This document shows positions 24,029 to 31,172 of a stretch of DNA of 41,569 bases, piece by piece. The first letter of the stretch is position 1, and every line of letters begins with the position of its first letter. The notes below the pieces were generated by a model. That model was not told the DNA's origin. It searched no databases and saw only the letters and a program-made list of their open reading frames with translations. The stretch spans positions 1 to 41,569 of the forward strand of contig DATMDR010000010.1 of assembly GCA_035557635.1 (NCBI GenBank), given 5' to 3'. This DNA comes from VRUE01 sp035557635. GTDB lineage: Bacteria; Actinomycetota; Thermoleophilia; Solirubrobacterales; 70-9. The position numbers and the translations under genes are program-made.

Positions 24029-25336
24029 ATGCGCCAGTGGATCTTCAAGCTCTGGAGCACTATGACCCCTCTGGGACGTGTCGGGGCGGGTGCCTGCTTG
24101 CTGCTTGCAGTTCTAGCGCTGGCGCTGAAGGCTCTCGGTGCGTCCTGGGTGAACGTTGCGTATGCGGTAGTTCCGCTAGCTGTCGCATGCGTTTTGGTGG
24201 CCATGGAGCCGCGGCTCCATGGGCTGACGCGGCCAAAGCCGAAGCTAACGCTGACGGTCGAAGGCGCCAAGGATGGAAGGCTGGTGAATGATGGACTGCC
24301 TCCGTGGCCATTCCAGATACAGCGGATCGTGGACAACGAAACCGCCGAGGCGTTGGACACGGTGCGAGACCGCGAGACGCTGCCGTCTTGGCTAACGACG
24401 GGTGTAGGTCTCATGTCGCGCCCCACTCCAGAGGATCATCAGCGCGCAAAGGAGGAGTTCAACTCCGAGGTGGAAACCTACAAGGAGGAGTTGCGCGAGT
24501 GGCTAGATGGTTACTCGGAGGCGACTCTTGCGGAGTGGGAGACGTTCGAAGTCTCCCTGGCTCTTACGAACGCTGTGGGCGCAGCCCACGGCGAGGCAGT
24601 CGAGGTTGTTCTTGAACTCCCCGAGAGTGTGAGCCTCGGGTCAGCGGACAGACGAGTCGATGTGCCACCCGCCCGTCCGACTTACCGTCCTCCACAGCCG
24701 CGGGCGCTCACTCCCTCTCATATCGGCCCCTGGAGGGGTCCGTATTCAACGATTGCATCGGGAGGACGTGACTTTGACTTAGACGACCTTGTCCCATTTC
24801 GACGTTCGCAACAGACCTGGGATCTATCCGCCAACTCCCGCCACCTGACGGCGCCGAGAGTTGAGGTACTGCCAGGGTGGACCATCGAGATCGCCGAGGC
24901 GCTGTGGCTACGTGCTCGTGGCCCAGGAGTTCACGAAGTCCAATGGACCGTCTACTCGCAGAGCCTCGACCACCCGATCCAGGGGTCGTTCGAGTTGGTC
25001 CTCCCGGAAGGAGATCCTCAACGCCCGCCATTCGGCCGAATGGCGGGCATCTTGCGCTTCCCCGACACCTTGATAGCCCCCGAAGAGGACGCAGACGAGA
25101 CAGAGGATGAGGATGGGGAGCCCTCTGAGCGAGCAGTGCGGCCAATTCGCGACAGCGACCCGCCGCTGACTCCTCCGACCGCGGACGTTGGAGAAGGCAG
25201 CGACGTAGCAGCCAAGCTTCAGGCAGCTTCGCATCGCTGGCAGTGGGAGGCGCTCGGACTGGATCCCGCACTCGACGGTCCCTCCTCGGATCGGGTGCAG
25301 GTTGGCGAAGCCAGTCCTCGCCGCTCTGCGGGGTGA
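24029..25336 (+). CDS. Uncharacterised two-TM protein with coiled-coil and beta-rich domain
   Basis: A 435-residue protein with ribosome site GGAG eight bases before the ATG. Two hydrophobic segments at about residues 18-37 and 40-59 form an N-terminal hairpin in the membrane. A charged helical stretch (about 135-170, KEEFNSEVETYKEELREWLD) leads into FEVSLALTNAVGAAHGEAVEVVLELPESVSL. This resembles a widespread unnamed family in which a Tyr/Glu-rich coiled coil precedes an Ig-like strand pattern and a proline-rich linker (here PPARPTYRPPQPRAL). The C-terminal 90 residues are acidic and proline-rich, probably disordered. Function unknown; N-terminal two-TM proteins of this size are often orphan defence or stress genes. 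The gene is less GC-rich than the core and contains two perfect long palindromes. Confidence 0.7.
   Translation: MRQWIFKLWSTMTPLGRVGAGACLLLAVLALALKALGASWVNVAYAVVPLAVACVLVAMEPRLHGLTRPKPKLTLTVEGAKDGRLVNDGLPPWPFQIQRIVDNETAEALDTVRDRETLPSWLTTGVGLMSRPTPEDHQRAKEEFNSEVETYKEELREWLDGYSEATLAEWETFEVSLALTNAVGAAHGEAVEVVLELPESVSLGSADRRVDVPPARPTYRPPQPRALTPSHIGPWRGPYSTIASGGRDFDLDDLVPFRRSQQTWDLSANSRHLTAPRVEVLPGWTIEIAEALWLRARGPGVHEVQWTVYSQSLDHPIQGSFELVLPEGDPQRPPFGRMAGILRFPDTLIAPEEDADETEDEDGEPSERAVRPIRDSDPPLTPPTADVGEGSDVAAKLQAASHRWQWEALGLDPALDGPSSDRVQVGEASPRRSAG
24201..24222. repeat. Perfect 22-bp palindrome inside the two-TM gene
   Basis: The half-site CCATGGAGCCG is followed directly by its exact reverse complement, with no spacer. 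It codes for the junction after TM2 (AMEPRLHG). Confidence 0.85.
25023..25048. repeat. Perfect 26-bp palindrome inside the two-TM gene
   Basis: The half-site GCCCGCCATTCGG is followed directly by its exact reverse complement. It codes for the segment around PPFGRMAG. Such a spacerless palindrome can extrude as a cruciform or be a protein-binding site. Confidence 0.85.
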
Positions 25337-25354
25337 TCCGCCACTCCGTAGCGC

Positions 25355-25370
25355 TTTCGCGCGGGCGAAA
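25355..25370. terminator. Hairpin between convergent genes
   Basis: TTTCGC (25355-25360), loop GCGG, GCGAAA (25365-25370) lies 19 bases after the stop of the two-TM gene and 30 bases from the end of the convergent minus-strand gene. It could serve both directions. Short T/A runs lie within the stem ends only. Confidence 0.45.
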
Positions 25371-25399
25371 TCAACGATTAGCAGCAGGTGCGGATTCCT

Positions 25400-26004
25400 C
25401 TAGGGGCGCGTTGCCACTTCGCCAAGCCAAATGCTAAGCGCACTGGCAACCCGTGAGTTGAGCCACCACTGCTCGCGCGCTTTCGGCTGCCAGTGCTCTG
25501 GAAGTTGGAACCAAGGCCAGCCGCCGAGCTTGTGCCAGAGACCTCGTCCGCCTTCTGCATAAGCGCGTGCTTGGCGTTCAGAGTCGACGCCATCTATCCC
25601 ACATGCTGAAGCGACTTGATCCCAACGCAGGTCCGCGAGATCGCGGAGGGCAGCCGCATACAGCCGCCGACCGGCGACACGATCATGGGTAGTCAGGGTC
25701 GCGTAGACGGTCGGATGCAGCGGATCACCGCCGACGAGCGCCGCGGCGAGACGCGGCGGCAAGAATCTCTCGGCGGTTGTACTGCCGACTCGGGTCCGTT
25801 GAAAAACTCGGAAATCGAGCTGACGAGCTGACGCGGGACACCCAGGCGCCCCAACTCTGGCACCGAGCCAATCCACCAGCCGTTGTCCCCTGGGCGGACA
25901 TGCTTGCGCGTGAGCTCAACAAGTCTCGGCCCTGGCTGGGGGAGAGATTTAGCCTGTTTTTTCTCCTTATGCGAGTGCCTGTTCTCGGGCAGGCTTGACC
26001 TCAT
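25400..26004 (-). pseudogene. Frameshifted gene of unknown function
   Basis: Two overlapping minus-strand frames each look protein-like over different parts. From ATG 26004 the first frame gives RLVELTRKHVRPGDNGWWIG, then VPELGRLGVPRQLVSSISEFFNG, and becomes low quality near 25795. The second frame then gives ERFLPPRLAAALVGGDPLHP and LYAAALRDLADLRWDQVASA up to the stop at 25400, ending WLNSRVASALSIWLGEVATR. The third frame may supply a short bridge (YNRREILAAASRR). I infer one ancestral gene of about 200 codons broken by one or two small indels near 25740-25800. The intact second frame alone (25400-25876, 158 residues) could still be translated. No family recognised. It converges on the two-TM gene. 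Confidence 0.5.
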
Positions 26005-26095
26005 GGATTTCACGTATGCAAGTTTGACGATGGGGCCAGTGGTCAAGGAGCCATGGCGCGCACGTCCGCACCGAGTTGTCTGCAATGCTCGATGG

Positions 26096-26512
26096 ATGGC
26101 GGGGACCCAGGCGATCTTCTACCGCGACAAGCGTGGTTCAGAACCGGTCGACCAGTTCATTGACGCGCTTCCGGCAAAGCGGGCGGCGAAGATCGATGAT
26201 TACATCGAGGAGCATCTGAACGGGCAGGCACCGGATGCCCCGCCGCCGGAGTTCCCAGTCAGCTCGCAGATCGAGGGGGAGCTGCGTGAGTTGAGAGTCC
26301 GGTTCGCCAATACGCGCTATCGAATTCTCTATCAGCGATCCGGGAACCTGCTTGTCCTGGTGCACGCCTTCGAGAAGAACACCGGAGCGGTGCCCGCCTC
26401 GGAGAAGGCTTTGGCGAAGCGACGGATGGCCGACTTCAAGCGGCGAATGGACACGAGGCCGAGGAAACCACCGCGCGCAGCGGGCAAGGACGCGCCATTG
26501 AGAAGCCGGTAA
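26096..26512 (+). CDS. RelE/HigB-like toxin (phage-derived Gp49-like family)
   Basis: A 138-residue protein. The segment FYRDKRGSEPVDQFIDALPA followed by GELRELRVRFANTRYRILYQ and LLVLVHAFEKNTGAVPASEK...AKRRMADFKRR is the Gp49-like/HigB pattern, in which the toxin is a ribosome-associated mRNA endonuclease. The late KxxxxxP...EKALAKRRM helix is typical. ATG 26096 is chosen because family proteins begin near WxxxFYRD; the frame is open further upstream to ATG 26003. The Xre antitoxin gene follows after 38 bases, giving the toxin-first HigBA order. No strong ribosome site seen. Confidence 0.85.
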   Translation: MAGTQAIFYRDKRGSEPVDQFIDALPAKRAAKIDDYIEEHLNGQAPDAPPPEFPVSSQIEGELRELRVRFANTRYRILYQRSGNLLVLVHAFEKNTGAVPASEKALAKRRMADFKRRMDTRPRKPPRAAGKDAPLRSR

Positions 26513-26515
26513 TCC

Positions 26516-26543
26516 TTGACTCATTTATCTATATAGATAAACT
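26516..26543 (+). promoter_or_regulatory. Antitoxin promoter with an 18-bp perfect palindromic operator
   Basis: TTTATCTAT (26524-26532) is followed directly by its exact reverse complement (26533-26541), an AT-only core in a GC-rich region. TTGACT (26516-26521) and TAAACT (26538-26543) form a -35/-10 pair with a 16-base spacer, and the palindrome fills the spacer and overlaps the -10. TAAACT ends seven bases before the antitoxin ATG, so the transcript would be leaderless. Autorepression by the Xre protein is the natural inference. Confidence 0.75.
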
Positions 26544-26550
26544 AGCCGCC

Positions 26551-26943
26551 ATGGGCACGAAGGAGAACGGCCGCATCAGCCCGAAGGGCAGGGCTACCAC
26601 CGAGGCAGCGCGGGATCGCACTCGGCGTAGCGACGAGTACCGAGAGGCCCGCGACGAATACGCGGCGATCCGTGAGTTGCGCGAGCGGAACTGGATTGCC
26701 GCTCATATCCGCGAGAGGCGCTACGAGCTTGACCTCACGCAGAAAGAAGTAGCCGACCGGGCGGGAACCTCGCATTCCTTCATCTCGAAGGTCGAGGGCG
26801 GCGATCACATGCCGACGATTCCTGTGCTGAAGCGCATCCTTGCGGTGTTGGACGAGGAGCTGTTGATCGGCATCGAGCGTCAAGTTCCAGACGAGGAGCC
26901 CGAGCGCGAGCTGGCGCCTGCGCCGGAGCTTGCCGCCGCCTGA
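26551..26943 (+). CDS. Xre/HigA-type helix-turn-helix antitoxin
   Basis: A 130-residue protein. The Xre HTH lies in about residues 50-105: IAAHIRERRYELDLTQKEVA, DRAGTSHSFISKVEGGDHMP, TIPVLKRILAVL. It has a charged N-terminal extension and an Ala/Pro/Glu-rich tail. It presumably neutralises the RelE-like protein encoded upstream and binds the palindrome at 26524-26541. In toxin-first systems a separate antitoxin promoter, as seen here, keeps antitoxin in excess. Confidence 0.88.
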   Translation: MGTKENGRISPKGRATTEAARDRTRRSDEYREARDEYAAIRELRERNWIAAHIRERRYELDLTQKEVADRAGTSHSFISKVEGGDHMPTIPVLKRILAVLDEELLIGIERQVPDEEPERELAPAPELAAA

Positions 26944-26959
26944 TGTAGTTCCCGGACGC

Positions 26960-26975
26960 CCCGGACGCATCCGGG
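26960..26975 (+). terminator. Hairpin after the antitoxin gene
   Basis: CCCGGA (26960-26965), loop CGCA, TCCGGG (26970-26975), 17 bases after the antitoxin stop. There is no T-tract. Probable transcript end of the toxin-antitoxin pair. Confidence 0.45.
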
Positions 26976-27008
26976 CGCCTTATGGCTCAAATACCGTCCA
27001 GTTAGGCT

Positions 27009-27067
27009 GCGGCGGAGCCGCGCACCAAATCGGTCGCTAAGCGCCGAAGGCGGGTGCGACGCTAGTT
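27009..27067 (-). repeat. Inverted island-flanking repeat, right copy
   Basis: Reverse-complement match of 23607-23666 (53 positions identical, one single-base gap). Its own structure on the minus strand is GTCGC...GCGAC around CGCC-TTC-GGCG, then GCGGC-TCC-GCCGC. It sits 23 bases from the end of the minus-strand lipoprotein gene. Confidence 0.85.
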
Positions 27068-27090
27068 CACGGGGAGGGGCACAGGCGTCT

Positions 27091-27471
27091 CTACCCGGCG
27101 TGCTGCTCGATTGCCTTTTCGGTGCAGCCTCGGAGGACGCGGGCGCCGGGGTTGGGCTCGCCTGACAGGAGCTTGCGTTCGGTCTCTCTCAGCTCGGAGA
27201 TCGTGAGGCCCTGCTCGACGCACGTCAGCGCGTCGATGCAGAGGTCTCGTGCCTCTTCGGGGGTCAGCTTGCCGGAGCTGGAGAGCTTGGCGTTCAGTGC
27301 GCAGGACTGGACGAAGCGCTGGGCGACTGCCGGCGGGTAACCGCCCGTTATGCCGCCGCCTCCTGTGGCCTCTTCTGAGGAAGAGGACGAGGCCGACTCG
27401 CCGCATGAGGCGAAGGTGAGACAGAGTGCGCTCAGGAACAGGGCAGCGACTGGTCGGCTGATCGAAGGCAT
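27091..27471 (-). CDS. Small putative lipoprotein
   Basis: A 126-residue protein. The N-terminus MPSISRPVAALFLSALCLTF followed by ASCGES has the form of a lipoprotein signal with the modified cysteine at about residue 23; the -3 residue is Phe rather than Leu, so the lipobox is not ideal. A Ser/Gly-rich linker follows. The mature part (about 45-126) carries four further cysteines (QSCALNA, DLCIDALTCVEQG, RGCTEKA) that could form two disulphides outside the cell. No family name recognised. AGGG lies eight bases before ATG 27471, and the gene follows the PH-domain gene by 11 bases, so the two form an operon. Confidence 0.75.
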   Translation of the reverse strand: MPSISRPVAALFLSALCLTFASCGESASSSSSEEATGGGGITGGYPPAVAQRFVQSCALNAKLSSSGKLTPEEARDLCIDALTCVEQGLTISELRETERKLLSGEPNPGARVLRGCTEKAIEQHAG

Positions 27472-27482
27472 GTGGTGTCCCT

Positions 27483-27986
27483 CTAGCGGGGAGGCTGGGC
27501 CTCGCCGAGGCCGTGTGTGCCAGCGGTGTGGGTGCCGGTCGCCTGGTCGACGCTCTCGACGACCTGCTCGGGGTTGGCCACGCCCGCGAAGACGAAGTTG
27601 TAATCGTCGCCGGCCGCGGTGTCGAAGTCGACGTCGCCGATCTGCACGGCCCGCTGGTAGACGCTCTGACGGAAGTTGACGTTCTGGACTCGCTCGAGGC
27701 GAGTCTCCTGGACCTCGCGGGAGATGATCCCCCGCTTGATGTTGAGGCGGCGGTCGGTGATCGTGTAGGTCGTCGCGACCCGCTTGACGAAGCCGATCAG
27801 CACCGTCAGGCCGACGATCACGAGGACCAGCAGGAAGACGGTCCCGCCGCTGACGTCGAAGAGCCTGGCGACGACGCCGACGACGGCGGCGATCGCTATC
27901 CCCTTCAGGTAGAAGCCGAGAATCGCCCGCCACGAGGGGTGACCCTGGAAGATCACCCGCTCTCCCGGACTGAGGTTGAGAGCCAT
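27483..27986 (-). CDS. Membrane protein with bacterial PH domain (bPH_2 type)
   Basis: A 167-residue protein. LSPGERVIFQGHPSWRAILG leads into two hydrophobic segments (about 22-42 and 45-65). These are followed by the PH-like core TTYTITDRRLNIKRGIISREVQETRLERVQNVNFRQS, the pattern of YdbS/YdbT-type bPH_2 domains. The region after about residue 110 (IGDVDFDTAAGDDYNFVFAG) completes the domain. Function in the family is unclear, linked to envelope stress in some bacteria. ATG 27986 is preferred over ATG 27998, because the latter falls inside a TATGCT box placed seven bases before 27986. First gene of the pair with the lipoprotein; divergent from priA. Confidence 0.85.
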   Translation of the reverse strand: MALNLSPGERVIFQGHPSWRAILGFYLKGIAIAAVVGVVARLFDVSGGTVFLLVLVIVGLTVLIGFVKRVATTYTITDRRLNIKRGIISREVQETRLERVQNVNFRQSVYQRAVQIGDVDFDTAAGDDYNFVFAGVANPEQVVESVDQATGTHTAGTHGLGEAQPPR

Positions 27987-27993
27987 CGCGCGG

Positions 27994-28028
27994 AGCATAC
28001 CCGCGGTGTCCGCGCCCCTCCATACCGT
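27994..28028. promoter_or_regulatory. Divergent -10-like boxes between the PH-domain gene and priA
   Basis: On the minus strand TATGCT (27994-27999) ends seven bases before ATG 27986. On the plus strand TACCGT (28023-28028) ends six bases before the priA GTG 28035. Both imply start-codon-proximal transcription starts within a 48-base divergent gap, leaving no room for separate leaders. Confidence 0.45.
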
Positions 28029-28034
28029 GAGTCG

Positions 28035-30224
28035 GTGACGATCGCCAAGGTCGAGCCGCTGACCCGCGCCCGCGCCCTGCGCGGCCCCTTTGACTACCGG
28101 CTCCCGGCCGAGATGAGCGGTCTCGAGGTCGGCAGCGTCGTCCGCGTTCCCTTCGGCCCGCGCCGGGTGCTCGGCGTCGTGGTCGAGCTGGCCGACACCT
28201 CGGAGCTGCCCCCGGAGCGCCTTGCCGAGCCGATCGAGGCGCTGGAGGCGGGCGTCCCGGCTGAGCTGGTCCGCCTCGGCCTCTGGGTCGCTCGCGAGTA
28301 CTGCTCGACGCCGTCGCGCGGGCTCGAGCTGGTCCTGCCGCCGGGCCTGGGGGCGTCGGGGGAGCGGATCCGCCCCCGGCGCGAGCTGCGTGCCGAGATC
28401 GTCCCTGCCGGCGAGGCCGCCCTCTCCGGCGGAGAGCGGCTCGGGGTCAGGCAGCGGGCGGTCCTGGAGGCTCTATCTGCCGGTGAGATGTCGGCGTCCG
28501 AGCTGGCGGCCGCCGTCGGCGCCGACCGCCAGGTCCTACGGCGGCTGGAGGAGCGCGGCCTGATCGCCACCCGCAGCTCGACCGTGAGCCGGCGGCCGAG
28601 CCACCCGGCGCTCGCCGCCGCTGTGGCCCGGCCGTCGCTGCTGCCCGAGCAGGAGCTGGCGGTGGAGGGGATCGTCGCGGCGCTCGACGGCGAGGCCGGG
28701 GCGCCGCGCGAGCTGCTCCTGCACGGCGTCACCGGCTCCGGCAAGACGGAGGTCTACCTGGCCGCGGTCGAGGCGGCGCTCGCCCGCGGCCGCGGCGCGA
28801 TCGTGCTCGTCCCCGAGATCGGCCTGGCGCCGCAGGCGGTGGCGCGCTTCCGGGCTCGGCTCGGCGACCGCTTCGCCGTCCTCCACTCCGCTCTCTCCGG
28901 GGGCGAGCGGCTCGACGAGTGGCGCCGGCTTCGCAGCGGCGAGGCGAGCGTCTGCGTCGGCCCCCGCTCGGCTGTCTTCGCCCCTGTCCGCGACCTCGGG
29001 CTGGTCGTGGTCGACGAGGAGCACGACCCCTCCTACAAGCAGGAGGGCGACCCCTGCTACGACGCCCGCGCCGTCGCTTTCCGGCGCGCCGAGGAGACGG
29101 GCGCGGTCCTCGTCGCCGGCACCGCGACCCCGCGGCCGGAGTCCTGGCTGGCGATGCCCCGGCTGGAGCTGCCGCGCCGCGTGGACGGCCGCCGCATGCC
29201 GCCGGTCGAGGTGCTCGACATGCGCGATGCCGACCCTCGGTCCGGGCCCCTGCACCGAGCGACCTGGGAGGCGCTCGAGGCGGTGAGGCGAGACGGCGCC
29301 AAGGCGATCGTGATGGTCAACCGCCGCGGCTTCGCGCCCTGGCTCACCTGCCGCTCCTGCGGGCGCCACTGGGGCTGCCCGAACTGCGACGTCTCGCTGA
29401 TCGTCCACCGCCACGCCAACCGCCTCGTCTGCCACCACTGCGCCCACGTCGAGCCTGCACCGAGATCGTGCCCGGACTGCGACTCGACGACCCTGTCGAG
29501 GGCAGGGGTCGGCACCGAGCAGGTCGAGGCGCTGCTGGCCGAGCGCCTGGCGCCGATGCCGGTCTTCCGCCTCGACTCGGACACGGTGACCGGCAAGGGG
29601 GCGCACGCCCGCATCCTCGCCGGCTTCGGCGAGGCGGAGAGCGGCATCCTCGTCGGCACGCAGATGGTCGCCAAGGGCCACGACTTTCCCGAGGTGACCC
29701 TGAGCGCGATCCTCGACGCCGACGCAACCTTGCGCTTCCCCGACTTCCGCGCCGCCGAGCGCACCTTCGCGATGGTCGCCCAGCTCGCCGGCCGCAGCGG
29801 TCGTGGCGCGGCCGGGGGAGAGGTGATCGTGCAGACCCTGGCGCCGGGGGCGGCGAGCATCGTCTGCGCCGCCCGCCACGACGCCGGCTCCTTCCTCGCC
29901 GAGGAGGTCGAGCGACGCCGGCTGCTGCGCTACCCACCCTTCTCGCACCTGATGCGGATCGTGCTCAAGGCCGAGTCGGAACCGCGACTGGAAGCGGCTG
30001 CCGCCGAGCTCGCGAGCGCCCTGCGGCCGACGTTGCCGCCGGACGCCGAGCTGCTCGGGCCGGCGCCGATGTTCCGCGTCCGCAACCGTCATCGCCGCCG
30101 CCTCCTGACCAAGGCCGACGATCGCGAGGCCGCCATCGCCGCGGTCCGCGAGGCGGTCGAGCGCCTCGCCACCGAGCGCACTCTGCGCGACGTCGCGATC
30201 TCGGTCGACGTCGACCCGCAGTAG
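28035..30224 (+). CDS. priA: Primosomal replication protein N' (helicase PriA)
   Basis: About 729 residues, a superfamily 2 3'-5' helicase that reloads the replisome at stalled forks. The N-terminal 3'-end-binding domain begins at AKVEPLTRARALRGPFDYRLP. Walker A is HGVTGSGKTEVYL, the DEEH box is VVVDEEHDPSYKQEG, and motif III is VAGTATPRPES. Eight cysteines bind two zinc ions (CRSCGRHWGCPNC and CHHC...CPDC). The C-terminal QLAGRSGRGAAGGEVIVQT and the final domain are present. GTG 28035 is chosen because the conserved N-terminus begins there; the upstream open frame is antisense to the PH-domain gene. Confidence 0.95.
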   Translation: MTIAKVEPLTRARALRGPFDYRLPAEMSGLEVGSVVRVPFGPRRVLGVVVELADTSELPPERLAEPIEALEAGVPAELVRLGLWVAREYCSTPSRGLELVLPPGLGASGERIRPRRELRAEIVPAGEAALSGGERLGVRQRAVLEALSAGEMSASELAAAVGADRQVLRRLEERGLIATRSSTVSRRPSHPALAAAVARPSLLPEQELAVEGIVAALDGEAGAPRELLLHGVTGSGKTEVYLAAVEAALARGRGAIVLVPEIGLAPQAVARFRARLGDRFAVLHSALSGGERLDEWRRLRSGEASVCVGPRSAVFAPVRDLGLVVVDEEHDPSYKQEGDPCYDARAVAFRRAEETGAVLVAGTATPRPESWLAMPRLELPRRVDGRRMPPVEVLDMRDADPRSGPLHRATWEALEAVRRDGAKAIVMVNRRGFAPWLTCRSCGRHWGCPNCDVSLIVHRHANRLVCHHCAHVEPAPRSCPDCDSTTLSRAGVGTEQVEALLAERLAPMPVFRLDSDTVTGKGAHARILAGFGEAESGILVGTQMVAKGHDFPEVTLSAILDADATLRFPDFRAAERTFAMVAQLAGRSGRGAAGGEVIVQTLAPGAASIVCAARHDAGSFLAEEVERRRLLRYPPFSHLMRIVLKAESEPRLEAAAAELASALRPTLPPDAELLGPAPMFRVRNRHRRRLLTKADDREAAIAAVREAVERLATERTLRDVAISVDVDPQ

Positions 30225-30290
30225 GAGCGATGTTCTGCGGGGCGTTGGGGGCTCTGGCGCTCTGGGTTTTCGGCGAGCTGGAGGCGTAAC

Positions 30291-30482
30291 ATGTTGTCTA
30301 TGTGGGAGAGGCGACTTCTGACTGCGCTCATCGTCATCGGCCTTGCTGCCGTTGGTGCGATGCTCGGTATTCGTGGATATGGCGTCTTTGCGTATATAGG
30401 CGTGTCGGTCTTGCTTGCAATGAGCCTGGGCCTCTTCTTTGAAGGGCACCTCCAAGCGCGCCAGCGCGCCCGCCTTCGCTAG
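30291..30482 (+). CDS. Small two-TM membrane protein
   Basis: A 63-residue protein with a textbook ribosome site (GGAGG at 30280-30284, six bases before ATG). Two hydrophobic segments, RRLLTALIVIGLAAVGAMLG (about 7-26) and GVFAYIGVSVLLAMSLGLFF (about 31-50), are followed by a basic tail (RQRARLR). It has lower GC than priA and def on either side. No family recognised. The tail codons contain a GCGCGC-CA-GCGCGC palindrome near 30455-30468. It lies in the priA-def gap, and its role is unknown. Confidence 0.6.
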   Translation: MLSMWERRLLTALIVIGLAAVGAMLGIRGYGVFAYIGVSVLLAMSLGLFFEGHLQARQRARLR

Positions 30483-30512
30483 GTCAGCGGGGATCGCGGC
30501 CAGGCCGGTCCA

Positions 30513-30518
30513 TACAAT
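30513..30518 (+). promoter_or_regulatory. -10 box (TACAAT) before def
   Basis: TACAAT ends six bases before the def GTG. It is the closest match to consensus among the start-proximal boxes in this window. No ribosome site lies before the GTG; a leaderless def-fmt-rsmB transcript is suggested. Confidence 0.5.
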
Positions 30519-30524
30519 CGGGCT

Positions 30525-31172
30525 GTGGCCGACGAACAGGCGATCGGAGCCGAGAAAGAGGAGCGCGGGGAGCTCGAACGCGAGCTGATCGCGCGGCGCG
30601 ACGCCGCCCTCGCCCAGGTGGTCAAGTTCGGCGACCCGGTCCTCAAGAGCAAGGCCTCGCCGATCACGGAGTTCGGCCCGGAGCTGCGGGCCGAGGTCGA
30701 GCGGATGATCGGGATCATGCGCGACGGCATGGGTGTCGGGCTCGCCGCCACCCAGGTAGGGGTGCTGCGCCGCTTGCTCGTCTTCCAGGCCGGCCCCGAC
30801 AGCGAGCCGACGGCGCTGCTCAACCCCGAGGTCGAGTGGGCGTCGGACGTGCTCGTCGTCGCCGAGGAGGGCTGCCTCAGCCTGCCCGGCGTCTCGATGG
30901 ACGTGGAGCGGCCGCTGCACGCGCGCGTTACCGGCCTCGACCTCGACGGCGAGCCTGTGCAGGTCGAGGCCTCGGGCCTCGAGGCGCGGGTGCTCCAGCA
31001 TGAGATCGACCACCTCGACGGGGTGCTGATCCTCGACCACGCCCCGCGCGACCAGCGCAAGGGCGCCCTGCGGGCGCTGCGCGAAGGAGGCACCTACAGC
31101 CCCCAGCACGCTGAGGGCGAGGGTCCGGAGGCCGACGGCGAGCACCACGTCGAGTCGCGGACCGACGTCTGA
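30525..31172 (+). CDS. def: Peptide deformylase
   Basis: A 215-residue metal hydrolase removing the formyl group from nascent proteins. The three family motifs are complete: GVGLAATQVG (motif 1), EEGCLSLPG with the metal-binding Cys (motif 2) and QHEIDHLDG with the two His ligands and catalytic Glu (motif 3). An N-terminal extension of about 30 charged residues and a C-terminal tail of about 40 acidic residues lie outside the fold. It directly precedes fmt (adjacent, no gap), so formylation and deformylation are co-expressed. Confidence 0.96.
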   Translation: MADEQAIGAEKEERGELERELIARRDAALAQVVKFGDPVLKSKASPITEFGPELRAEVERMIGIMRDGMGVGLAATQVGVLRRLLVFQAGPDSEPTALLNPEVEWASDVLVVAEEGCLSLPGVSMDVERPLHARVTGLDLDGEPVQVEASGLEARVLQHEIDHLDGVLILDHAPRDQRKGALRALREGGTYSPQHAEGEGPEADGEHHVESRTDV

